From Micromonospora_I sp040659735 (GTDB taxonomy: Bacteria > Actinomycetota > Actinomycetes > Mycobacteriales > Micromonosporaceae), in assembly GCF_040659735.1 (NCBI RefSeq), contig NZ_JBFANZ010000005.1, positions 114,967-178,966 of the forward strand: 64,000 bases of DNA. Direction: 5' to 3'. The position numbers and the translations under genes were made by a program. How positions within the stretch are numbered: the first letter of the stretch is position 1; the number at the start of each line of letters is the position of its first letter. Positions 44,601 to 53,437 of the stretch are shown piece after piece. The notes beneath the pieces are model-generated. The model was not told where the DNA came from, made no database searches, and was given only the letters and a program-made list of their open reading frames with translations.

Positions 44601-44683
44601 TGATGGATGGGGTTTCCGTCGAGCGTGGCGTCGGCACTGTCGTGACCATGCGGCGGCGGCTCACATCGGAGGCTGTTGCGTGA
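41663..44683 (+). CDS. RsbP-like multidomain phosphatase: PAS, GAFs, PP2C, HATPase
   Basis: 1006 residues from GTG 41663. A PAS domain (about 20-140: YEHAPCGYLSTRPDGTIVKINRTLLDWLGY) is followed by GAF-like domains (about 165-640), a SpoIIE/PP2C phosphatase (about 650-875, with GGDWYDVF, VIGDVVGRGIAAA, LLLYTDGLVERR), and a C-terminal RsbW-like HATPase (N box SEAAANAVEHGY near 921, G box DRGRGLALMKALMDG near 968). It therefore combines the RsbP phosphatase and the anti-sigma kinase in one chain. It would dephosphorylate a STAS partner, most simply the one encoded next, in response to the RsbQ-supplied ligand. Confidence 0.9.
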   Translation: MIADVPDEPDEQLTEPVDDSAEELYEHAPCGYLSTRPDGTIVKINRTLLDWLGYDRDEIVGRRTFQSLLSVGGRIYYETHYSPLLTMQGAVREIAVELIRHDGSRLPALVNSVLRVDASGAPVTIRTTVFDATSRRAYERELLAARRTAERSEERLAVLQQLVSDFTPAATSMDVSEVLVDKARRAVRAVASTLWLLAEDGSTLVRIAGGTPPHPLLLRAPRDAAMPHTQAVRRNEIVLLGSVEATRQQYPLIAELMVGAAREAVVFVPLSVGQQALGAVSFSFDQTHAIDDDDLQLLRTLGRQAGQALQRAALFEAESRLRHRAETLQLITGALAAPLDAAQVARVAVDRIAATLHFERIVFVLAGAVGPVVAAASGVSPAVLGSWRRDAGDLAPALSWPASNGAFFDLPEEHGAALPGLVDLPPEDRFGALAVLPLRSGTRSLGVLLLDRPAEHSFAAEERDFLRTVAAQCAQALERVRLHAEALERQQRAEFIAALSRRMDEAPGLRQRADRLVARLVPAIAERARVALLADRQLVTVSTSTMSHAVEAAATTRADPDDQPGEHVALALSEGTPQVAASATDEITETALPLRARGRVVGVLVLGLGRSRPDRDLLGFLTELAEAAGLALENGRLYDQERENGHLLQRGLLAGEPPRDPRVAVTSYYRPAGEDLEVGGDWYDVFPVGPDKIAVVIGDVVGRGIAAASAMGQVRSAIRALAATEPAPASLLQRLDRFVDRFEAGRMATVAYGELDLSTGRLRYSCAGHLPPLLIEPDGSKRFLWGGRSAPLAAFAGMKARTEDEVQLSPGSRLLLYTDGLVERRGRGLDLEMARLAEEAGRRSRAPQGGLLSDLAETMVDVQHRDDVCLLCVGFGVEPQFEREIAADMTRLKNLRDDFRAWLATLALSADERDALLLVCSEAAANAVEHGYRDDRIGVVSVRARVADGVVELIVRDRGSWRSPAATTDRGRGLALMKALMDGVSVERGVGTVVTMRRRLTSEAVA

Positions 44684-45027
44684 CCATGGCACAGGTGACG
44701 GTGCTCGTCGTTCCGGGCGGTTACGTGGCCAAGCTGGACGGCGATGTCGACATCGCGGTCGCCGATCGGATCGAGACGGAGATCCTGCGGCAGACGGAGG
44801 CGACGGCGGCCCTGATCGTGGACCTCGCCACGGTGTCCTTTCTGGACAGTGCGGGCGTCCGGTTGATCGACCGGCTCGTCGGCCGGCAGGAGAAAGGGGG
44901 CGCGTTGGCCCGCATCGTTGCCCCGCAAGGCAGTTCGACGCTGTTCACCTTGCAGGTGTGCGGTTTCCGACCCGAACTGCTGGTCGCCACCCGGCAGGCC
45001 GCGATGGCATCGGTGGCACAGCGCTAG
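44680..45027 (+). CDS. STAS-domain anti-sigma factor antagonist (RsbV-like)
   Basis: 115 residues from GTG 44680 (GTGA overlap with the phosphatase gene) or ATG 44686. The STAS core VDLATVSFLDSAGVRLIDRLV carries the phosphorylatable serine in FLDSAG. It would be phosphorylated by an RsbW-like kinase and dephosphorylated by the preceding PP2C protein, releasing a stress sigma factor. No sigma factor gene is present in the window. Confidence 0.9.
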   Translation: MTMAQVTVLVVPGGYVAKLDGDVDIAVADRIETEILRQTEATAALIVDLATVSFLDSAGVRLIDRLVGRQEKGGALARIVAPQGSSTLFTLQVCGFRPELLVATRQAAMASVAQR

Positions 45028-45151
45028 GGCGTGTCCGCTGGGGGTGCAGCACGGTGACGCGCGCTAAGGGGCGACGGAGAGCCTCCTGCTCGACGATGCT
45101 GTCTCAGTGTGTGGCCGAGGTCGCGGTTGTAGATATTGGTGCCTTCGCCGA

Positions 45152-45560
45152 TTAGTCGTAAGGGACGAGTCGCATGAGACCCGCAGCGGTGGGCCGGAAC
45201 CCGCACTGCGCATAGAAGGACTCGAGGTGGGGCTCATAGTCGACGTGCAGCCACCGGGCTCCGCGCGTTCGTGCTTCCTCGGCGGCAGCGCGGACCAGCC
45301 GTAGCCCAGGCCCCCCGCCGACGCTCATCCGGATGGACGGTGGTGTCCAGGATGAAGGCGTGCGCTCCGCCGTCACCGGCGACATTCACGAACCCGACCA
45401 GCCGACGTCCTCGAAGCGCGGCGATCCAGGCGATACTGCGGGCCATCATCGGTGCGAAGGACGTCGATGTATGGCCGGGCCACGAAGCGGTGAACAATTC
45501 GTTGAGTTCGTCATCGGTGAGGTCGGGGCACACCGCGAACACGGCATGGCTGCTCGTCAT
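45152..45560 (-). pseudogene. Frameshifted GNAT acetyltransferase
   Basis: Two frames joined at a six-C run (45311-45316) make a complete GNAT protein. The first reads MTSSHAVFAVCPDLTDDELNELF through FVNVAGDGGAHAFILDTTVHPDERRRG (acetyl-CoA loop beginning); the second continues GLRLVRAAAEEARTRGARWLHVDYEPHLESFYAQCGFRPTAAGLMRLVPYD. One inserted or deleted C accounts for it, so this is either a recent inactivation or a sequencing error in the homopolymer. Substrate unknown. Confidence 0.75.
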
Positions 45561-45652
45561 GCAGGTCAGCCTGCCATCGGCCCGACCCCTCGATCACCCC
45601 CGCGACGAACCAATGCCGCGCAGCACCGGACAGGGTGTGGAGCCTGACTCTG

Positions 45653-46603
45653 TCATTTCCCGTGCGTGACCGGCTCGGCGAGCCGACGGTTCCGCGAGAC
45701 CTCCTCGTGGATGGTGACCGTGCAGTCGGGGTCGGCGCCGGAGAAGAGCGTCCCTTCGTGCTGGACGGCCGCCGCGGCCCAGGTGATGGCGCTCCGCAGC
45801 GCGTCGCGGCCGCTGCCCCCCGCCGCCAGGAAGCCGGCGAGCAGCGCGTCGCCGGCGCCGACGGCGCTGACCACGTTCGGCACGGGCGCCTCGGCGTGCA
45901 GTGCGCCCTGGTCGTCGAGGAGCACCGCCCCGTCGGGGCCGAGGCTGGCCAGCACGGCGTGGGCGCCCTGCGCGCGGAGCAGTTGGGCGGCGTCGACGAC
46001 GTCCCCGACGGTCTGCAGGTCACGGCCGACGACCTCGGCCAGTTCGTGGGCGTTGGGCTTGACGAGGTCGGGACCGGCGGCGAGGGCGGCACGCAGGGCC
46101 GGGCCGGAGCTGTCGATGGCGGTGCGGACGCCGCTGCGGCGGGCGTCGAGGGTGAGCCGCGCGTAGAGATCCGTGGGCACACCCGCCGGGAGGCTGCCGC
46201 AGGCGGCCAGCCAGGTCACGTTGTGGGTGTCCTTGAGCGTCGCGGCGATCAGCGCCTCCACTTCGCCGCCGTCGAGGGCGGGCCCGCGCTCGTTGACCTT
46301 CGTGACGGTGCCGTCCGGTTCGACGAGGCTGATGTTGCTGCGGATGTCGCCGGCGATCGGCACGGTGAGATGGGCGACGTCGGTGGCGCGGAGCATCTCC
46401 ACGAGCTGTGTGCCGACCGCGCCGCCGACCGGCAGGACGGCGACGACGTCGTGGTGGTGGGCGCGCAGGGCCAGTGCCACGTTGACGCCCTTGCCGCTGG
46501 GCTCGCTGCGGCTGCGGCTGCTGCGGATGACGGTGCCGCGCGGGAGCGCGTCGATGAAGACGGTCCGGTCGACGCTGGGATTGGGTGTGAGGGTAATGAT
46601 CAT
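45653..46603 (-). CDS. 1-phosphofructokinase-family (PfkB) sugar-phosphate kinase
   Basis: 316 residues from ATG 46603, which overlaps the regulator gene by four bases. FruK/LacC/PfkB family: TLTPNPSVDRTVFIDALPRG, SGKGVNVALALRAHH for the sugar site, and NVVSAVGAGDALLAGFLA with the catalytic Asp. It probably adds a second phosphate to a ketose 1- or 6-phosphate. With the FGGY kinase and class II aldolase across the DeoR operator, a pathway ketose to ketose-phosphate to bisphosphate to two trioses is likely (tagatose-, fructose- or sorbose-like). Confidence 0.85.
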   Translation of the reverse strand: MIITLTPNPSVDRTVFIDALPRGTVIRSSRSRSEPSGKGVNVALALRAHHHDVVAVLPVGGAVGTQLVEMLRATDVAHLTVPIAGDIRSNISLVEPDGTVTKVNERGPALDGGEVEALIAATLKDTHNVTWLAACGSLPAGVPTDLYARLTLDARRSGVRTAIDSSGPALRAALAAGPDLVKPNAHELAEVVGRDLQTVGDVVDAAQLLRAQGAHAVLASLGPDGAVLLDDQGALHAEAPVPNVVSAVGAGDALLAGFLAAGGSGRDALRSAITWAAAAVQHEGTLFSGADPDCTVTIHEEVSRNRRLAEPVTHGK

Positions 46604-47409
46604 GTCAGCTCCACCTCCAGGCCAGCGGCCCGGAGCGCGTTCAGGTCGGCAGCGGGCAGGCCCGTGTCGGTAATGAGCAGGTCGATGTCGGACAGGTCGG
46701 CGTGTTTGCACAGGCTCACGCCGCCGACCTTGCTGTGGTCGGCGAGCAGGATGCGCCGGCGCGCGCTGGCGAGCATGAGCCGCTTGATGGCGGCCTCGGC
46801 CGGGTCGGGGGTGGTCAGGCCCCGCTCCACGGAGATGGCGTTGGCGCCGAGGAACGCGACGTCCACGTTGATCTCGGTCAGCGCGCGGGCGGCCCAGTCG
46901 TCGACCTCCGCCAGGGTCAGCGGGCGGACCCGACCGCCGAGGGTGACGACGGTGAGCAATGGCCGGTCGACCAGGGCGAGGGCGACCGGAAGCGTGTTGG
47001 TGTAGACGGTCAGTTCCCGGTCGGTCGGAAACATCTCGACGAGCCGTGCGGTGGTCGAGCCGGCGTCGATCAGGACCGTGCCCGCCGCGGGCAGGTGGGC
47101 CAGCGCCGCGGCGGCGATGCGCGTCTTCTCCTCGGAGTAGTACGTGCGGGTGGCGACGGCCGGTTCGTACGAGAGTTGGCCGACCGGGACGGCGCCGCCG
47201 TGTACGCGGCGCAGCAGCCCCTGTCGTTCCAGGTCGATCAGGTCCTTGCGGACCGTCTCCTTCGTGACGTTGAGCCGGGCCGCGACCTCAGCCGCGTCGA
47301 CCCGTCCCGCCATCCGCAGCTCCGTCATGATCGCTTGCTTGCGTTCGGCGGCGTAGGGCGCGCGGCGCGCGTCGCCGGAGTTGTCGGGTGGCGGAACGGT
47401 GGCGGTCAC
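46600..47409 (-). CDS. DeoR/GlpR-family transcriptional regulator
   Basis: 269 residues from GTG 47409 (AGGGAG before it). N-terminal winged helix ERKQAIMTELRMAGRVDAAEVAARLNVTKETVRKDLIDLERQGLLRRVHGGA and a C-terminal sugar-phosphate-binding DeoRC domain with the conserved IDAGSTTARLVE, GLTTPDPAEAAIKRLMLASARRRILLADHSKVG. These regulators sense phosphorylated sugars. The likely operator is the pair of GTTGCGTTTCG repeats at 49021-49051. Coupled by ATGA to the PfkB gene. Confidence 0.9.
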   Translation of the reverse strand: MTATVPPPDNSGDARRAPYAAERKQAIMTELRMAGRVDAAEVAARLNVTKETVRKDLIDLERQGLLRRVHGGAVPVGQLSYEPAVATRTYYSEEKTRIAAAALAHLPAAGTVLIDAGSTTARLVEMFPTDRELTVYTNTLPVALALVDRPLLTVVTLGGRVRPLTLAEVDDWAARALTEINVDVAFLGANAISVERGLTTPDPAEAAIKRLMLASARRRILLADHSKVGGVSLCKHADLSDIDLLITDTGLPAADLNALRAAGLEVELT

Positions 47410-47654
47410 GACGCGCTCCCTGCCTCGTGCGTGACGCGGCGACGACGGGGTGCGTTGCGATGGGTGAGGCGGCGACCGGAGGGGTCGTCGGCGGCGGGCC
47501 GGGTCGACTCGCCGCCGGGGCCGCACGTCGTGCTCATGCCATCTACTCCTTCGTCATCGCCGGGTTCGCCACCGGACCGCTTCCGAGATGATGATTCACG
47601 ATGAACCGGAACGGCCAGGCGCAGCGGCGAACCGGCCAATGGAGGCGGGCGGTG

Positions 47655-48989
47655 TCAATCGAGCGCCGGGAAATCGGCCGTCGTGGCGTAGAGATCGGCC
47701 GCCATGCCGGCCAGCAGCGCCGCGCCGCGGGTGCCGGCCTCGATTTCGCCGCGGTTGCGCAGCGGACCGAGGACGCGGCGCTTCACCGCGAGCAGCGCCT
47801 GGCTGCGCGACCATCCGCCGGTGACCACCAGCGACTGGTGCTCTCCGGCGACCGCGGACATGGCCGAGTGGACGTACGCGGCCTGCGCGGTGACGGCCTC
47901 GAGCGCGGCACGCCACAGGTCGGCGGGGTCCACTCCGCTGCCGAGACCCGAGATGCTCAGCGTCTCGTCGTCTACTCCGCTGACCGTCACCCGGGGTGTG
48001 TCGCGGGTGAGCGCTTCGCGGTCGAGGTCGGGCAGTTGCTGCGACGTGCGCCCGAGCAGCGTCAGGATCCGCTGGAGGGCCAGTCCGCCCTGGGTGCCGC
48101 CGAGCAGGCACCACCGGTCGGCCAGCACGTGCCAGCCCACGGTGATGCCGGCGTTGGCGAGTTTCGCGACCGAGGCCGCGTCGAGTCCGATGGGGACGGT
48201 GCGGATCAGTGCCTCGGCGGTCCCGCACGAGTCCAGCTCGTCGCCCGGTCCGGAGGCGCCGGCGCCGATGGTCGCCGCCTGGTGGTCGTGGCCGGCGACG
48301 GTCAGGACCGCGCCGGTCAGGCGGGGGAGGCCGGTTGCGGCGGTGACCCGGCCCAACGGGGTGCCGGCGGTGACGAGCTCGGGCATCAGCGAGCGCGCCG
48401 CTCCCGACCATTCCAGGGCGTCCGGCCACCAGCTGCGCGTGCTCAACTCCAGCCAGCCGGTGCGCGAGGCGAGCGACTGCTCGGCCGACTCCTCCCCGCC
48501 CAGCCCGCGGACGACCCATTCGGCGATGTTGAGCCGGCGGGTCGCGTCGCGCAGCTGCGGGTGGTGGGTGAGCAGCCACCGGTGCTTGGTCAGCGACCAC
48601 TGCCCGCGCAGCGGCAGGCCGGTGTGTCGGGAGAAGCGGTCGGCGCCCACGGTCGCCTCGAGGTCGTCGACCTCCGCGCGGTCGCGGGTGTCGTGCCAGG
48701 CGATGACGGGCCCGAGCGGCGCGCCCCGTGCGTCCAGCAGCACGCCGGACTCGCCCATGCTGGTGACCCCGACCGCCATGACCGTGCCGTCCGGTGCCTC
48801 GGCCATGGCATTCGCCAGCGCCTCGCGCGCGGAGTCGAGTACGGCGGCCGGGTCCATCTCGGCGCCGTGCGCGGTGGTGGTCCACGGAGTCACGGAGCGA
48901 CCCTGGGCGACCGGCTGACCGGCTGCGGTGAAGACCACCGCCTTGCTGCTGGTGGTCCCGACGTCCAAGCCGACGAGCAACGGGATCAT
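47655..48989 (-). CDS. FGGY-family carbohydrate kinase
   Basis: 444 residues from ATG 48989 (GAGGAG before it). VGLDVGTTSSKAVVF at the N-terminus is the phosphate-1 motif of the actin-like FGGY fold, GVTSMGESGVLLDARG and IAWHDTRD follow, and the adenosine motif LVVTGGWSRSQALLAVKRRVLG lies near the C-terminus. The catalytic Asp lies in TVAGHDHQAATIGAG. It phosphorylates a ketose or polyol using ATP. The lineage with MGESG and TGGWSRS is not a plain xylulokinase or glycerol kinase; substrate open. Confidence 0.85.
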   Translation of the reverse strand: MIPLLVGLDVGTTSSKAVVFTAAGQPVAQGRSVTPWTTTAHGAEMDPAAVLDSAREALANAMAEAPDGTVMAVGVTSMGESGVLLDARGAPLGPVIAWHDTRDRAEVDDLEATVGADRFSRHTGLPLRGQWSLTKHRWLLTHHPQLRDATRRLNIAEWVVRGLGGEESAEQSLASRTGWLELSTRSWWPDALEWSGAARSLMPELVTAGTPLGRVTAATGLPRLTGAVLTVAGHDHQAATIGAGASGPGDELDSCGTAEALIRTVPIGLDAASVAKLANAGITVGWHVLADRWCLLGGTQGGLALQRILTLLGRTSQQLPDLDREALTRDTPRVTVSGVDDETLSISGLGSGVDPADLWRAALEAVTAQAAYVHSAMSAVAGEHQSLVVTGGWSRSQALLAVKRRVLGPLRNRGEIEAGTRGAALLAGMAADLYATTADFPALD

Positions 48990-49020
48990 GACGTCTCCTC
49001 GACCTGCTAACCATTGCACC

Positions 49021-49051
49021 GTTGCGTTTCGGTGGATAGCGTTGCGTTTCG
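49021..49051. promoter_or_regulatory. Direct-repeat operator between FGGY kinase and aldolase genes
   Basis: Two perfect copies of GTTGCGTTTCG (49021-49031 and 49041-49051), 20 bp apart, i.e. about two helical turns. They lie in the divergent promoter region. Direct repeats at this spacing are typical of DeoR-family operators. Confidence 0.6.
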
Positions 49052-49161
49052 TTGGAGTTCTGTCAAGAGCGCGACGAGTCGGGGTTCCCCACCGGGTCTC
49101 ATCGTCCGCGCCTGTCGTCACCCGCGCCGGTCGGATCCGGCCCCCATCCCGGAGGCAGCAG

Positions 49162-50025
49162 ATGCCGCTAGTCACCACCCAGGCCATCATCGATGAGGCG
49201 CGCGCCCGGCGGGTCGGAGTCGGCGCGTTCAACGTCATCACCCTCGAGCACGCCGAAGGCATTGTGGCGGGCGCGGAGCAGGCCGGCGCGCCGGTGATCC
49301 TGCAGATCAGCGAGAACGCGGTGAAGTTCCATCGCGGCCAGCTCGCCCCCCTCGCCGCCGCCGCGGCGGCGCTCGCCGCGCAGGCCGCGGTGCCGGTCTC
49401 GCTGCACCTCGACCACGTCGAGGACACGGCGCTGCTGCACCAGGTGGCCGACGCGGGGATGAGCTCGGTCATGTTCGACGCGTCGCATCTGGACTACGAC
49501 GCCAACGTCGCCGCGACGCGGGCCGCCGCCGAGTGGGCGCACGCCCGAGGGCTGCACCTGGAAGCGGAGCTGGGCAAGGTGGGTGGCAAGGACGGTGCGC
49601 ACGCACCGGGCGTGCGTACCGACCCGGGCGAGGCGGCGGCGTTCGTCGCCGCCACCGGCGTGGACTCCCTCGCCGTCGCGGTCGGCAGTTCGCACGCGAT
49701 GACCACCCGGACGGCCCGGCTGGACCACGAGCTCATCACCCGGCTGCGTGACGCGGTCCCCGTGCCGCTGGTGCTGCACGGCTCCTCCGGTGTGGCGGAC
49801 CAGGACCTGCGCGGTGCGGTGGCGGCCGGCATCGTGAAGGTGAACATCGGAACGATCCTCAACGTGGCCTTCACCGCGGCGGTACGGGAGACCCTGGCGG
49901 AGCCGAGCCTGGTCGACCCGCGCAAGTACCTCGCGCCCGCGCGCGCCGGCGTTTCCGAGGTCGTGCAGCGGATGTTGTCCCTGCTCAGCGAGGGGGACAG
50001 CTCGATGGTGGAGACTCGCCCCTGA
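49162..50025 (+). CDS. Class II ketose-bisphosphate aldolase
   Basis: 287 residues from ATG 49162 (GGAGG before it). The zinc-binding HLDHVEDTALL (His-Leu-Asp-His), MFDASHLDYDANV, the monovalent-cation/substrate region GVDSLAVAVGSSHAM, and LVLHGSSGVADQDLRGAVAAGIVKVNIGT match the GatY/KbaY/Fba class II family. It splits a ketose 1,6-bisphosphate into DHAP and an aldehyde. Divergent from the FGGY kinase and sharing its operator, it completes a two-kinase/aldolase route. Tagatose- versus fructose-bisphosphate specificity cannot be decided by eye. Confidence 0.88.
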   Translation: MPLVTTQAIIDEARARRVGVGAFNVITLEHAEGIVAGAEQAGAPVILQISENAVKFHRGQLAPLAAAAAALAAQAAVPVSLHLDHVEDTALLHQVADAGMSSVMFDASHLDYDANVAATRAAAEWAHARGLHLEAELGKVGGKDGAHAPGVRTDPGEAAAFVAATGVDSLAVAVGSSHAMTTRTARLDHELITRLRDAVPVPLVLHGSSGVADQDLRGAVAAGIVKVNIGTILNVAFTAAVRETLAEPSLVDPRKYLAPARAGVSEVVQRMLSLLSEGDSSMVETRP

Positions 50026-50088
50026 GGTCTTCGGCGGACCGGCGGAATCGGACCGCGACAGCGGTCAGGATCCGTGCCGCCCGGCCTC

Positions 50089-50144
50089 TTGACATGTTTC
50101 GGGCGCGTGTCTACGTTCTAACCACCATGTGACATCGATTACCT
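50089..50144 (+). promoter_or_regulatory. LacI-regulated promoter 1
   Basis: TTGACA (50089-50094), 17-bp spacer, TACGTT (50112-50117), then operator GTGACATCGATTACCT at 50129-50144, overlapping the expected transcription start. Confidence 0.7.
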
Positions 50145-50463
50145 ACGGCTCACGATGACGAGTTCGGAGGGCATCGGACCAGGCAGACAAGCCGGTCCGG
50201 ACGGTCGGACGCCACGCTGATCCGCGGTCCGTCCAGCCCCCCGCGCCGTCTCGATGTCCGGGATCCGCAGCAGGAGCGGCAACTGACGCGCCTGTTCCGG
50301 CCTCCGGGCGGCGACCGTCGCTTGGCGTGCGCCCCATCGGCAACCCGAGCGGGAAGATAAGTATTCTTCCTGCTCAGGTCGCCAGATTCACCCCTGACGC
50401 TGTGCCGATGCGCGGACGTCGTGGCGATACCAAGCCACCGTAAGCGCCGAGTCTGGAAGAGGG

Positions 50464-50522
50464 TTGACATGCGGGTTAACGCTCCCTAACTTGTTCGCAC
50501 ACGGTCGTGACATCGATTACCT
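50464..50522 (+). promoter_or_regulatory. LacI-regulated promoter 2
   Basis: TTGACA (50464-50469), 17-bp spacer, TAACTT (50487-50492), then the same operator at 50507-50522. This is the promoter proximal to the sugar ABC importer. Confidence 0.75.
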
Positions 50523-50745
50523 TCCCGGTTTCCGACGCGACCGCACGCGCGTCATCCGTACAGCAGACACCGGACCGACGCTGGTCGAAAAGCCCCTCCA
50601 CGGCCTATCCCGGTGACGGATTCAGCAGGCTTTCACCGCCGACCTCCCGGCTCTGCCGGGAGTGCTCGCGCGGCGCACTCATCAACGGCCAGCAGGCCAT
50701 TCCCTGCACAACGCGATACCTCGGAAGCGAAAGGGACGTACGCAT

Positions 50746-51789
50746 ATGCGAGTTCTCGGCGCGAAGGCGACGCGACGCGCGTCTTTGGCCCTCGTCGCGG
50801 CCTCTGCCTTGCTCGTGGGGGCCTGCGCCTCCGGGACGAAGGCGGGCGGCGGCTCCGACAAGGAGATCACGATCGGCTGGTCGGTGGCCTACTTCGACCA
50901 CCCCGTCTATCAGTTGATGATGGAAGGGGTCAAGGAGGAAGCCGCCAAGCAGGGCGTGAAGGTCATCCTCGCGGACGGCAAGAACGACCCGGCAATCCAG
51001 ACGCAGCAGATCAACAACTTCCTGGCGCAGAAGGTCGACGGGATCATCCTGACGCCCGCGGTCTCCGACCCGATGATTCCGGCGGTGAAGAAGGTCAACG
51101 CGGCGAAGGTGCCGTTCGCGATCGTCGACCGGCGGATGGAGACCAAGGGCTCCGGTATCAAGTGGGACTTCCTGGTCAGCTGGGACATGGTCAAGTCCGG
51201 CACCGTCGGCGGCGAGCAGGTTGTCAAGGCGCTGAACGGCAAGGGCAAGATCGCGGTCGTCGAGGGCACCGCGGGGGCCGGCTCCACGGTCGACCGGGGT
51301 GGTGCGTTCTACAAGGTGATCGCCCAGAACCCGGGCATCGAGGTGGTCTACAAGGCGGACGGCAACTTCACCCGCAGTGGTGGTCAGCAGGTGACCGAAG
51401 CCATCCTCCAGCGCTTCCCCAAGGGCCAGCTCGACGCCATCTACTACATGGCCGACGAGATGCTGTTCGGCGGCATCCAGGCGATCAACAACACCGGTCG
51501 CCGGGACAGCCTCAAGATCATCAGCTGTGACGGTGACAAGAACGCCCTGGACATTCTGCGCAAGGGCGGCATCGACTACGACGGCATCTTCTTCCCCAAG
51601 GACGAAGGCGTCATCGGCACCCGGCTGATGGCCCAGCAGCTCAAGGGCGAGAAGCCCGACTTGGCGAACCAGGAGTTCGAGGGTCGCAAGGCCGCTCTCG
51701 TCGAGCACGAGGGCATGCCGTGGGTGAAGCCGGACTTCTTCGGCGTCGACCCCAGCAACATGAACGACCCGATGTTTGTCGGCTGGTAA
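50746..51789 (+). CDS. Sugar ABC transporter substrate-binding lipoprotein
   Basis: 347 residues from ATG 50746 (AAAGGGA before it). Lipobox LLVGAC after a Tat-like twin Arg (KATRRASLALVAAS), then a Gly/Ser linker and a CUT2-type periplasmic-binding fold: EITIGWSVAYFDHPVYQLMMEGVKEEAAKQG, NFLAQKVDGIILTPA, FDAIYYMADEMLFGG-like hinge. It binds the substrate of the LacI-controlled island at the membrane surface. The sequence differs clearly from the inositol binding protein at 29596. Confidence 0.88.
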   Translation: MRVLGAKATRRASLALVAASALLVGACASGTKAGGGSDKEITIGWSVAYFDHPVYQLMMEGVKEEAAKQGVKVILADGKNDPAIQTQQINNFLAQKVDGIILTPAVSDPMIPAVKKVNAAKVPFAIVDRRMETKGSGIKWDFLVSWDMVKSGTVGGEQVVKALNGKGKIAVVEGTAGAGSTVDRGGAFYKVIAQNPGIEVVYKADGNFTRSGGQQVTEAILQRFPKGQLDAIYYMADEMLFGGIQAINNTGRRDSLKIISCDGDKNALDILRKGGIDYDGIFFPKDEGVIGTRLMAQQLKGEKPDLANQEFEGRKAALVEHEGMPWVKPDFFGVDPSNMNDPMFVGW

Positions 51790-51815
51790 TAGACCGGATT
51801 TTCGTTGCGGAATCT

Positions 51816-51857
51816 GCCCTTTCCGCTCACCGCCGACCCGCGGTGAGCGGAAAGGGC
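51816..51857 (+). terminator. 18-bp hairpin between binding-protein and ATPase genes
   Basis: A perfect 18-bp stem: GCCCTTTCCGCTCACCGC (51816-51833) with GCGGTGAGCGGAAAGGGC (51840-51857), loop of 6. No U tract. Probably partial termination or 3'-end protection to make more binding protein than membrane components. Confidence 0.65.
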
Positions 51858-51904
51858 CCCTTACCGGCCGATCGCTAACGGGAGTACGAGAAAGGGGGCG
51901 TGCC

Positions 51905-53433
<1,529 letters not shown>

Positions 53434-53437
<4 letters not shown>

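Larger units (their letters stand above)
50026..50745. other. Long leader region with tandem LacI-type promoters
   Basis: 720 bp with no convincing gene. It contains two complete promoter-operator units (50089-50144 and 50464-50522), 375 bp apart, both pointing toward the ABC importer. The RNA between them would be about 320 nt with only a 21-codon frame (ATG 50155 to TGA 50220). Confidence 0.6.

Noticed and set aside
50150..50470. Minus-strand frame of 106 codons between the tandem promoters
   Set aside because: Arg/Ser-rich, no ribosome binding site, no recognisable motif, and it overlaps the promoter elements.
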